64,000 nt of DNA from Ascoidea rubescens DSM 1968 (Eukaryota; Ascomycota; Saccharomycetes; Ascoideales; Ascoideaceae), in contig NW_017962919.1 in NCBI RefSeq assembly GCF_001661345.1, positions 922,512 to 986,511 of the forward strand. The letters are read 5' to 3'. Position numbers and translations under genes: made by a program. Of this stretch, positions 43,361 through 53,721 are shown one piece after another. Under the pieces are notes generated by a model, which had not been told where the DNA came from, ran no database searches, and saw only the letters and a program-made list of their open reading frames with translations. Position 1 is the first letter of the stretch. Each line of letters starts with the position of its first letter.

Positions 43361-44204
43361 TTTCAAATAATTAAAATTCGTAACAAAGCTCTTATTAATG
43401 TAAGTAAATATCTATTAAAGCAAAAAAGAAATGTTAGTTCATAACTTTACTAATACACAATATATAAAAAGAAAAAAAAAACAAAGTGAAAAATGAAATG
43501 AAAAATCCGAGGGTTCGAAATTTTGATACATGGAAAGTCAGAAAAAAATATAATCATAGTTCAACTCTATAGAAAAGAAAAACTGTCATGATTAGCATGA
43601 AATAAAAAATTTGATCATCAGCAAGAATATGGAGAATATGGAGAATATGGAAATAGAAAAAGGATAACAATAATGAATCTCAGACATACATTAGTTATAA
43701 AGCAAGGCTAAATAGAGAAGTTAGTAGGAGCCCAACAGTAAAAGCTTAAAGGAAAAACAGGAAAAACTTGAACATGAATAATATCAGGATTTTCAGTGTG
43801 ATGTCAATCAGCACTCACTCCAAAGAGTGTAAGTCTGGGGCGACAACAAGCTCATCATTATTCAGCAGCAGAAGAAGCAGAAAAGGAAAAAAGCACATAC
43901 ACTTGACGACAGAAGACCTATACAAAACACCCTCCAGGAAGCACAGGAAGCACAGGAAGAAATGAAACAGAGATGAGAAGCTGGAGGGCAGGAAGAGCAC
44001 ATATACTCGGCGCTTAAGTGCGGTTGCCCGGCCGCAACGCAAACAGGGGCTCTGCACGTGCGCACCTCCTTTTGAGGGTAGTATAAAGCGCCTGGTGCGC
44101 TGTTGTTTTGGGCTTTCTGGCAGCTATCACTCTTTGTGCTGCGTGTGCTGCCTCTTCTTCTATCTCTTCTGCTTCCTCTCCACTACTCTTCTCCTGCTTC
44201 CACA
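43361..44204. other. Divergent intergenic region MSY1/COF1
   Basis: 843 bases. The MSY1 side is AT-rich, with three GAATATGGA units near 43623-43650. The COF1 side is GC-richer and holds CACGTG (44055-44060) and a TATA box (TATAAAG, 44082-44088). A 65-codon plus-strand frame at 43768 without a good start is not convincing. Confidence 0.5.
44055..44088 (+). promoter_or_regulatory. COF1 promoter elements: CACGTG and TATA box
   Basis: GCACGTGC (44054-44061) is a palindromic E-box/Cbf1-type site, followed 21 bases later by TATAAAG (44082-44088), about 120 bases before the COF1 ATG. The spacing fits a strongly expressed yeast promoter. The assignment of the binding factor is inference. Confidence 0.5.
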
Positions 44205-44794
44205 ATGGTATGTCTCCCTGCCGCTTGTGTGCTGTTCTGCCTTGCTTTCTTTGCGACTCCCTACTAACATTGTCTTTGTTCGTTGGTCCTCGCAGTCTAT
44301 TTCTGGGTATGCCTTTTCTCTCTTTTGTTGCTGGCCATCTCAATTGACCCCACATACTAACTCTTTTTCTCTCTTCTAGTGTCTCTGTCTCTGACAAGTC
44401 CATAACCGCCTTCCATTCCTTGAAATTGGGCAAAAAATTAAAATATATCATTTTTGCCTTAAATGACGAAAAAACCGAAATTGTCGTTGAAAAAACCTCT
44501 TCTAGCACTGATTACGCTGACTTTTTAGAGGATTTGCCTGAAGCCGACTGTAGATACGCCATCTACGACTTTGAATACACTATCAGTCAAGGTGAAGGCA
44601 AAAGATCTAAAATTGTTTTCTTCTCCTGGTCTCCTGATGACGCCAAAATCAGAAACAAAATGGTCTACGCTTCCTCAAGGGACGGCTTAAGAAGAGCTCT
44701 TAATGGTGTCTATGCTGACATCCAAGGTACAGATCTCAGTGAAGTTTCCTATGATACTGTCTTGGAAAAGATTAACCGTTCTGGTGCTCATTAA
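44205..44794 (+). CDS. COF1: Cofilin, with two introns (join 44205-44207, 44296-44306, 44380-44794)
   Basis: Actin-severing cofilin, 142 residues after splicing (S. cerevisiae: 143). Exon 1 is only the ATG. Intron 1 (44208-44295, 88 bases) has donor GTATGT, branch CTACTAAC and acceptor CGCAG. Exon 2 is 11 bases (Ser-Ile-Ser plus two bases of Gly). Intron 2 (44307-44379, 73 bases) has GTATGC, branch ATACTAAC and TTCTAG. The product starts [20 protein letters not shown], matching [20 protein letters not shown] of yeast cofilin. Later, [20 protein letters not shown] and [13 protein letters not shown] are near-identical to the family; the actin-binding helix is intact. Intron 2 lies at the same codon as the single intron of S. 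cerevisiae COF1, and intron 1 is extra. There are no CTG codons. Confidence 0.96.
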
Positions 44795-45152
44795 TCTCTC
44801 CAAATCAATTTTAAATAGATCTTCATCAAAAAACTCATTTTAAAATCAATTGATTTCCAATTGAAACTTATTACAATTTTGATTATAATCATAGCCAACT
44901 CAATCTAAAAACTAACGTATTGTTGAAATGAAAACAAAAATAATTTTTCATTCTCTGTTTCTCTTATAAATCTATTTATCATTTTTTTTAGGTTTTTTCT
45001 ATCATTTTCCTCTATCTATCTTAATTTACAATTATTTTTTGTTATTCAATTAACCCAATTAACTTGATCATTAAATTACTTCTATCTATTATCCATTGTA
45101 ATCTTTATGTATATTATATCATACTATACCCTAGCGTATTTTATATATAATT
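44795..45152. other. Convergent intergenic region COF1/KIC1
   Basis: 3' flanks of the two genes, AT-rich with pyrimidine tracts. I see no gene. Confidence 0.5.
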
Positions 45153-46084
45153 TTACTGGTACGATTCTTTAATGTTTTTCAAATTGTCCTCCATCACTAT
45201 TAATGCCTTTGCAAAGTGATTCACCATCAAACTCAAATCCCCAATCAACTTATCTCGAGGATAAATATCAATAAATGCTGCTGGATTCAAGTTGGGCATC
45301 ATAGGAAACACCCCAATGGGCTGTATGTTTCGATTCCTAAGCGCCGATCCATTAGTAACCCCATTTCCATTCATATTTGCATTATTGTTATTATTGTTAT
45401 TGTTATTATTGTTATTATTGTTATTGTTATTGTTATTATTGTTATTATCATTACTATCACCATTCTCAAAAATATTGCCGTTGCTATTACCACCAGGCTT
45501 CATAGACCCTGTTCCTCGTATTGGCAATGATTTCGATGGTGAAAAGTCAACTCGCTTTGGTGATGGTGTTCGGATCGGCAACCCCGCCGGATTTATCGAA
45601 TTTATTGAATTGATCGTATTGCTTGGGTTAAATTGACTTAACTGACTTAGCTGATTAATTTGATTAATTTGGCTAATTTGATTATTCATCTGCAAACTTA
45701 GCTGTGAACTTATCTGATTATTATTCTGTTGATTAATACTCAGTTGTGAGCTTTTTATGGATTTTAATGTTGGCTTTCGAGATAATTTACCATTCCCATT
45801 AAGATTATTTAATGCATTAATATTGTTCAATGTATTAATACTATTAAGATTAATATTCGTCAAATCTCCTCCTCCCAAGATTTTTTTATCATTGTTATTA
45901 ATAGTATTGCTACTACTAGTATTAATGCTCAAATTACTAGTATTAATTGTCAATGTGCCTGCTCTTGGTCTCATACTACTAAATTTGTTGTTTATACCAC
46001 TAATGGTTGATTTACCTGTGTTTTGACTCACTAGAATATTACTTGTATTATTACTATTACTATTACTATTACTATTACTATTAC

Positions 46085-46179
<95 letters not shown>

Positions 46180-46205
46180 NNNNNNNNNNNNNNNNNNNNN
46201 NNNNN

Positions 46206-46301
<96 letters not shown>

Positions 46302-48411
46302 TGCTATTATTACTAGTTTTATTGGTCTCTATATTACTCATAATACTATTCCCACTATTCCCACTATTCCCCATATTGCCTATGTTTCCCATATTACTAT
46401 TGGATAGCAATGTAGATATTTGTGGTGGAGCTTGAATACTTTCGTCTATTTCATTATTATTGCTTTTATTGTTTTTGTTATTAGTAGTATTACTAATACT
46501 ATGATTGGCTAGGCTAACAGCAGTTAAATCATCCATTGATGGGATTTCTATCATATTCATTTCAGGTATTTCAATTTCTCTTATCGGCGTGTTACTTCTT
46601 GATATTATTGCACTCGACGCTGAAGGAATTTCAAATGTATTATCATTATAACTATTTAAATCAAGATTTATACTAATTTCATTATTAAGCATGTTGTTAT
46701 CATTGTTGTTATTGTTATTGTTATTGTTATTGTTATTACTATTACTATTGTTATTGCTATTGTTATTATTATTCACATTTCCTTCATATAGTGAGTATTC
46801 AAATAATTCTTGTAATGATTTCGGTAGCTCTTTTTTTATAGTGAATCCTTGCTGACTGTTGAAATTTCCCGAATGATAATTGCTATTGTGGTTTTTCAGT
46901 TGGTTTTTCAGTTTTGTATTAATACCCATAGTCGGAATCTTATTTGTATTAGTATTCATATTATAAGGCGAGTCGAAATTGTTTGTAGTTGGATTTCTAC
47001 CAGTAAAATTGAAATCTTCATCAAAAGTGACGTCATTATTTTTAATATTTTGACGATTATTTGTTGTTATACCGTTGGAATTAGATCCAATGATATTTTT
47101 TGAGTGGTTAGTAATAGTGCTATTTGATTTTGGATTGTTAATAATGGTATTGTTATTTATTGTATTCACATTACCGTTTAAAGTCATGTTATTGATATGG
47201 TTTTTGGTATTGATATTGGTATTGATGTTTTTATTTAAAGTATTACTTAGCATGGGATTGCTAAAATTGTTTGGGTCATAACCCTTTTTAACAACTAGAA
47301 AGTTATTTTCAGTAGGACTTGAATTGGCATCTTCTTCAATCAAATATTCAGCAGATTTGAGAGAATCGAAATCCCATTTAACATCCAAATTGTTATCATC
47401 AGTAAGATCATCACTACTTTTAAGAAGATCGTCATTTATGGAAATTATGGAATCTCTTATAAGATGTTTACGATTGTGGTTATTGTTATTGTTATTATTG
47501 TTATTGTTGTTATTATTGTTATTGTTGTTATTATTGTTACCTGTGTTTTCTTTTGCCTTTTGAGTCTCTCTCCAGTCCAAATATCTTTTGATTAAGCCTC
47601 TTAGAAAATTGGTTTGATAGCTTTTGTATTGCTTCATCAATTTTGACTTTAAAAGATCTTCAGCAGTAGGTCTTTCAGCAGTATTTTCGTCAAGACATAA
47701 TGCAATGAATTGCTTTAAATTTGCAGAATAGTTTGAGCCTTGCAATCGAGGGGGTTTCTTTTCTGTGATTAATCTCATTGCTTTGGTGACATCCTTATCG
47801 CAATATGGAGGATTACCGGTACTAATTTCATAACAGGTAATACCAAGAGACCAAATGTCAGCAGAACAGGTATAAGAACGACCTTCTTGAATGACTTCGG
47901 GAGCCATCCAAAAGGGAGTGCCGGCCATTGTTGTTCTCTTCGATGAAGAAGCAGTTAGTTGGGCAGCAACCCCGAAATCACATAATTGAACCTTTCCATC
48001 TTTTGTAATTAAAACATTGGCAGCCTTGATATCTCTGTGGATAACACCCTGATTATGGATGGCCTTTAAAGCAAATAACAACTCTCTCATAATGATAGCA
48101 GTATAAGCCTCCTGAATCTTTCCGGGTTTCAATAAAGTTCGTAGGGAACCTCCGTCACAATAGTCCATGATAATCCATAATTTGGTGCCATTCAAAATTG
48201 AGCCATAGTAATGAGTCACATTTTCAACGTTTTTCAAATTTGATAAAAAATTGATTTCGTCTTTGATGTCCTTAACCTCGTCCTCATCAGTATCCAAATT
48301 CAAGACTTTGATAGCAACGATTTTGTTTGACCTGAGGTCCTTAGCCTTGTAAACCTGCCCAAACTTTCCACGGCCAATTAGCTCTAGCTTCTTGTAGTTC
48401 GAAGACATCAT
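45153..48411 (-). CDS. KIC1: Ste20/GCK-III kinase of the Kic1/Nak1 type, split by an assembly gap
   Basis: The germinal-centre kinase of the RAM network (polarised growth, cell separation, cell wall). The kinase domain begins MMSSNYKKLELIGRGKFGQV (start at 48411 or 48408) and contains VAIKVLNLD (ATP-site Lys), HRDIKAANVL, LCDFGVAAQ and GTPFWMAPEVI. The segment VKWDFDSLKSAEYLIEEDA after it is also found in yeast Kic1. A long Asn-rich linker follows. At 46180-46205 a 26-N gap lies in an (AAT)n run; the frame before the gap and the frame after it (45153-46179) differ by one, so the gap length is not real. The second part carries PIRTPSPKRVDFSPSKSLP and ends with a helical segment (FIDIYPRDKLIGDLSLMVNH, then KALIVMEDNLKNIK) like the C-terminus of Kic1. 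Intact length would be about 1,080 residues. Confidence 0.9.
46047..46300 (-). repeat. (AAT)n microsatellite in KIC1, with unresolved gap
   Basis: An AAT run (with some AGT codons at its downstream end) on the minus strand, at least 75 units, interrupted by 26 Ns at 46180-46205. The assembler could not resolve its length. Shorter Asn runs in the same gene lie at 45388-45448, 46706-46770 and 47483-47537. Confidence 0.95.
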
Positions 48412-48753
48412 TAGTACAATAAAGTAAAGGCCAGCTAGTTTCAAGATACACAGCAGCCAAAAAACAGCCAGAAAACAGAGGAAACAGACAAAAATAGCAG
48501 AGCGAGGCAGGCGACACTGGGGTGATTCTGGCGTGAAGAAAAGCCATAGAGATAACTCACGACCCCACGCACGTGGACGCACCACGCGTCAGGGTCGTGT
48601 TGAAGACCAGCGCTGTGGATCGGTGCTTTTCGCCCAAAACGGCAATCGTTGTGTTTCGTTATATTTCTGCTGTTTGGTGTTTTTCGTGCTGCTTCTGGTT
48701 CCGGTGCCTATTCTTTCGACGGCTCACACTTCAACCGAGTTTTCTCTTTTGCT
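48412..48753. promoter_or_regulatory. Divergent promoter between KIC1 and SGS1
   Basis: 342 bases. The centre has CACGTG (48570-48575), a MluI cell-cycle box ACGCGT (48584-48589) and an 8-bp inverted repeat, CACGACCC (48558-48565) with GGGTCGTG (48592-48599), enclosing both. In S. cerevisiae MBF acts through ACGCGT on DNA-replication and repair genes at G1/S, which would suit SGS1. The link here is inference. Confidence 0.55.
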
Positions 48754-51700
48754 ATGGTTGTTAGGTCCAATATTGATATCCACAAGAAAGCCATCTACGA
48801 AAACACCCTAAACATACCCTCGTCCAGCAGTCTCTTGTTTCTATATTCCAATGTCACCACCAACACCTCCAATATGGCCAGTACCACCCATCTTGCCTCT
48901 GGCGACGGTCCTCTCATCCACAGTCTGATGCCTGTTTCCATATCTCGAGCCAACAACAAATACTCCACTGCTCCATCCTCAAATAGCTTTGGTGTCGCCA
49001 ATGTCAGTCTTCAGAATACCAACTTATCCCACAATAATGCTTCTCCATTAGCAGAACTTACTCTCAACACCGAGGTTTCAACTCGCCACAGCCATGATGA
49101 GCATAATCTGCTGGCGTTAAGATCTTTTTTGGCGTCTACCAACGATCAAAAAAAAAAGCCGAAAGTAATTCAGTCAACTTTGTCATTCAATGACACTGCT
49201 TTGAATGGCGCCAATTCATTGCCCTTAAATTTTAATATTGAAAGAACAAGTAGGTTGAGTGGAATTGGCGTGTTATCCCCAGAAAAGCATTCCATGGCCT
49301 CCTCTGGTAAAGATACCAATGGCGCAAATCATAGTTCGAACACAAATATTCTCCAAGAAATTGTTGATCTAACTATGGATACTGACATCTTTAGCGATGG
49401 GGACTCCATAATTGATGAAATCATCAATAATAAAACTTATCCTCGAAATAATTCAAATTCTAATCAACCTGAACTTGTAAAACGGACTTACCTGAATTAT
49501 AACCTGGATCATAATAATATCGTACATATAAATAGCACAACTAGCACCAACATTGATAAAAAAAATAATAAAAAAATAAAGCTAAATGGGCCAGGTCACT
49601 TATTTGATATCGATATTAACAATCGCCTAAATCAAATCAAAAATCTAATTTCAAATTTTAATATCAAGCTTTTCAAAAATCTACCTAGTGACAGTTTATC
49701 CTCTTTAATTCAATCCCAATTTAATTTAATCAAAAATCAATCTTCCTTGATAATTTTTCAAAATCTAATAAACACCAATAATAAAGGCAATACGAATGAC
49801 TCAAATAATTTAAACACTGATATTATTAACATTAATCTTGAAATTAAAAAAAATCTATCGGAAATTGAGAAATTCTTTTCAGATATTAATTTAGATATCA
49901 AAACTGATTCTAATCTTATGAATATCAACTTCAACACCACTAATACCGCCAGCACACATTCTTTCAACGATAAAACTATCAATACCAACATTCATATAAA
50001 TACTAACACGGATACCAATCATATCACTAATGGCAATGCGCAGAATAATATTGAACCTCATATTTCCTTTCTGAGAACAAACTCAACAGCAACCACTAAT
50101 ATTAATGATAATATATTAGACTTTCAAAGCGATGAATTTGATGCTGATGACGATAATATAGAATTAATTAAGTTCAATAATGATAAATCCAAGTCAATCA
50201 ATCCACCAACAGTATCCAATTTTGATAATCACACTTCTAATATTGATTTCGATGATAACCATCTCACTGTTAAAAGAAACCTTAGAACTCGTTCTAAAAA
50301 TTATAATTTTACTAATTTGGATGATATTAATGATCATTTATTTCACACCCAAAACATCATTGATCCAGATGAACCAATATATTCCCAAAGAAGTTTGGAA
50401 CCAATTGAAGACGATAATAATTCAATAGTTGAGGAATTTATTGACGACGAAGAGGTGGATGATATAATTTTTTCTAATGACGAGGATTATATTCCTGAAA
50501 ATGACGAATTAGAGAGTGTTAATGACGACAACTTTTACGATGCAACAAGCACAGAAAACATTCAAAGTGAGATCACAAATTTAAAAAATGATGATGAAAG
50601 TGACATCGAATCTGAAAATGACCCCGATATTTTAAATCCTAGCCGTAGAATATGGTCTCAAGATGTCCCACTAGAAAATGATAATCAGATTCAAATTAAT
50701 GGTAGCAACAATTCTGCCGATTTAGATGATGACATAGAGATAATTGGAGCCAATGAATTTACAAATGAAAGAGAAATTAATATTATTAGTTTGGATTCTG
50801 AATTGTCTGATAATGGTGGCATTGATGATATTGATGACATTGATTTAATTAACTTGACTGAAGATAACAATAAGCCAGATATAAACTCTATCTCACATGA
50901 ATCTAATCGTAATAATTCTTTTAGTTCTTCCAGCTCTATAATTTCAAATAATAAAAATGAAAAGACCCCTACTAATTCTTTTTCAAATCAATCATCCGAA
51001 AAAATATACCCTTGGACATCGGAAGTTTATGGTAAGTTAAAACAAGTATTTAATTTATCTTCTTTCAGATCAAATCAATTAGAGGCTATTAATTCTACGT
51101 TGAATGGTCAAGATGTTTTTGTTTTAATGCCAACTGGTGGTGGTAAATCGTTATGTTATCAATTACCTGCAGTGGTGAGATCAGGTAAAACACATGGAAC
51201 TACTATTGTAATCTCTCCATTGATTTCGTTAATGCAAGATCAAGTTCAACATTTATTAGATAAGAAAGTTTTAGCTGCTTATATAAATTCAAAAGCTACT
51301 GCTGATGAAAAAAGACACACATTTAATTTATTTATCAATGGATGTTTAGAACTAGTCTATCTTTCTCCTGAAATGATTAGCAGCAGCAGACAAGCAAGAA
51401 ATGCAATACAAAAATTATTTGAAACTAAAAAGTTGGCAAGAATTGTTGTTGATGAAGCACATTGTGTTAGTTCTTGGGGTCATGACTTTCGACCGGACTA
51501 TCAATCCTTAAGGTTTTTCAAAACTGAATATCCCACAATACCAATTATGGCATTAACAGCTACAGCAAACGCTCATGTGAAACAAGATATACTTCATAAC
51601 TTAAAAATGACAAACTGCAAAGTATTTGTTCAAAGTTTCAACAGAACAAATTTATTTTATCATGTAATTAAGAAATATAAGGACTCAACTTTAGATATTT

Positions 51701-53577
51701 CTAATATAATTAAAACGAAATTCAAGAATCAATGTGGTATAATATATTGCCATTCCAAAAATTCATGTGAACAGACATCTCAATCATTAAGACAACATGG
51801 GATAAATGCAGCATTTTATCATGCTGGTATGGCTGCGGATAGTAGATTGAATATTCAAAAATTATGGCAAGCCGACAAAATTCATGTTATTTGCGCAACA
51901 ATTGCTTTTGGAATGGGAATTGACAAACCTGATGTTAGGTACGTAATACACTTAACCATACCGAGAACATTGGAGGGATATTATCAGGAAACTGGTAGAG
52001 CTGGTAGAGATGGGAAAAAATCTCAATGTATTATGTATTTTAATTTTAGAGATGCAAGGGTATTGCAAGGGATGATACAAAAGGATGGGGATTTGGACCG
52101 GGCCGGAAAAGAAAAACATTTGGAAAAATTAAATCAAGTTGTTCAATATTGTGTTAATATTACAGACTGTAGAAGAAGACAGGTATTGCAATATTTCAAT
52201 GAGGAGTTTGATGCAAAAGATTGCCATAGGCAATGTGATAATTGTGTAAATGGATTATCCAGCACCATTATTGAGAAAGATGTTTCTGAAGTTTCTAAGG
52301 AGATTGTTCTGTTAGTTAGGAAAATTCAGAACGAAAAAGTGACATTGATATACTGTCAGGATGTATTCAGAGGATCGAAAGGTAATAAAATTATCAATGC
52401 AGGTCATGACAAACTAGCTGGGCATGGAGGAGGTAAAAATTTAGACAAAACTGATTTGAATCGTATTTTTTTTCATTTAGTCTCCGAACAAATATTAGAG
52501 GAATATTCTGTTATTAATGGAGCAGGATTTGCGACAAGTTATGTGAAGGTAAATGAAAAAAATGCTCGACCATTAATCAATAATCGAAAAAAAATTCTAA
52601 TGAGTTTTTCAACACCTAATGATTCAAACGGTTCAAATGGACAAAATTCAAAACTTAGTATTGACAATATTCAGCTTGCTGAAGTTGGAAACAAAATTAG
52701 CAATCTATCGTCATTTAGATATAGAGATACTACTATGAACAATAATTCACCAAAAATAACAACGGCAAGACAGCAGTTAGAAAGACAAGCAAGTAATAGC
52801 AATTTTTTTAGTCCAATTGTTTTGAATAATAACACCAGTTTGAATGAAAAAGGAAAACAATTTAATGAAAAATGTTTTGAATCTTTAAATAGGCTAAGAC
52901 AAGATAAAATGAACAGTATGGGGTTAAAAAACTGCAGCTCAATATTTAGCAATGAAACTTTGAAGGATATGGCAATGAAACTTCCTAGTAATAAAAATGA
53001 GTTTGAAAAATTGAAAGGAATAAAACAGACACAAATTGAGGAGTATTATTATTCTTTCAGACCATTGTTAAATGCACTAAGAAATCAGAAGAATCTGTTG
53101 GAAACCCAGCAGACAGTACCATTATCCGGCTTTATGGGTGCTGAAACAAATCGAAGAGCAAGTGGTACTAGCAATGACACTTCACCATACTTCAATAGAC
53201 AAGAAAGAATCGATTACACAAAAAAAACCGAAGAAGAAGAAACAATTCTTAATAAATGTATGTATTATACTTTTGGTTTTTTTTTTTTGTTCTGGACATG
53301 TTGACAAGAACAATAACTAACCTTTTTTTTTCCCATTGATAACACAGTGATATCGTACTCTCAAGTTAAAAGCACTAACCAGGATACTTCAAATGCTATG
53401 GTTGAACAAAAAAGCACATCGACACAAACACGCTATAATAGGACCAAAGGCAAGGGCAAGAGCAAAAGCAGCTATTCTCGTGGTTCAAGAGGAGGATCTA
53501 CATCAAAGATTACCAGTAGCAGAAGATCGTTAGCGAAGAAAGCCACAAAGAAAAACGTCAAGATAATGAAAATATGA
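48754..53577 (+). CDS. SGS1: RecQ-family DNA helicase Sgs1/BLM, with a 3' intron (join 48754-53257, 53348-53577)
   Basis: A 3'-to-5' helicase that dissolves recombination intermediates with Top3-Rmi1. 1,577 residues after splicing (S. cerevisiae 1,447). The N-terminal half is acidic and Asn-rich. The helicase core has LMPTGGGKSLCYQLP (about 793), VVDEAHCVSSWGHDFRPDYQ (DEAH box, about 900), HAGMAADSR and YYQETGRAGRDGKKSQC. The RQC domain has zinc Cys residues (DCHRQCDNC). The HRDC domain lies at about 1,372-1,446 (FESLNRLRQDKMNSMGL...). The main frame ends in a hydrophobic tail, but a consensus intron (53258-53347, 90 bases: GTATGT, AACTAACC, ACACAG) joins it in frame to a basic tail (GKGKSKSSYSRGSRGGSTSK). 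Starts at 48754 and 48874 are both possible; I use the first ATG. Confidence 0.95.
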
Positions 53578-53721
53578 ACAACCATTGTATGTTATTTGTA
53601 GAAAGGCCATTTAGCCGAAATTGTGCCGAGACGCATCAAAGGCCGGGTAGCGGGACTATTTTTGAAGTGGAGCCGACACAAAACGGAGCTGTGCCATGAG
53701 AAGCAGAAGAAGCAGGAGAAG
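53578..53721 (+). other. Short spacer between SGS1 and the cysteine-repeat gene
   Basis: 144 bases, tandem orientation. The downstream frame is open back to 53623 without an ATG. An ATG at 53694 is out of frame with it and would form a short upstream ORF. Confidence 0.4.

Noticed and set aside
43768-43965. 65-codon basic ORF upstream of COF1
   Set aside because: It lies in the COF1 promoter, has poor start context and no recognisable relatives. The Lys/Arg-rich composition follows from local purine-rich sequence.
45292-45636. Poly-Leu and poly-Tyr frames on the strand opposite Asn runs (also near 46007-46435 and 62454-62768)
   Set aside because: These are mirror frames of AAT/AAC repeats in real genes and have no independent coding character.
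48412-48585. N-terminal extension of KIC1 with a hydrophobic stretch
   Set aside because: There is no ATG in the extension apart from the pair at 48411/48408, it runs through the promoter with SGS1, and Kic1 kinases begin close to the kinase domain.
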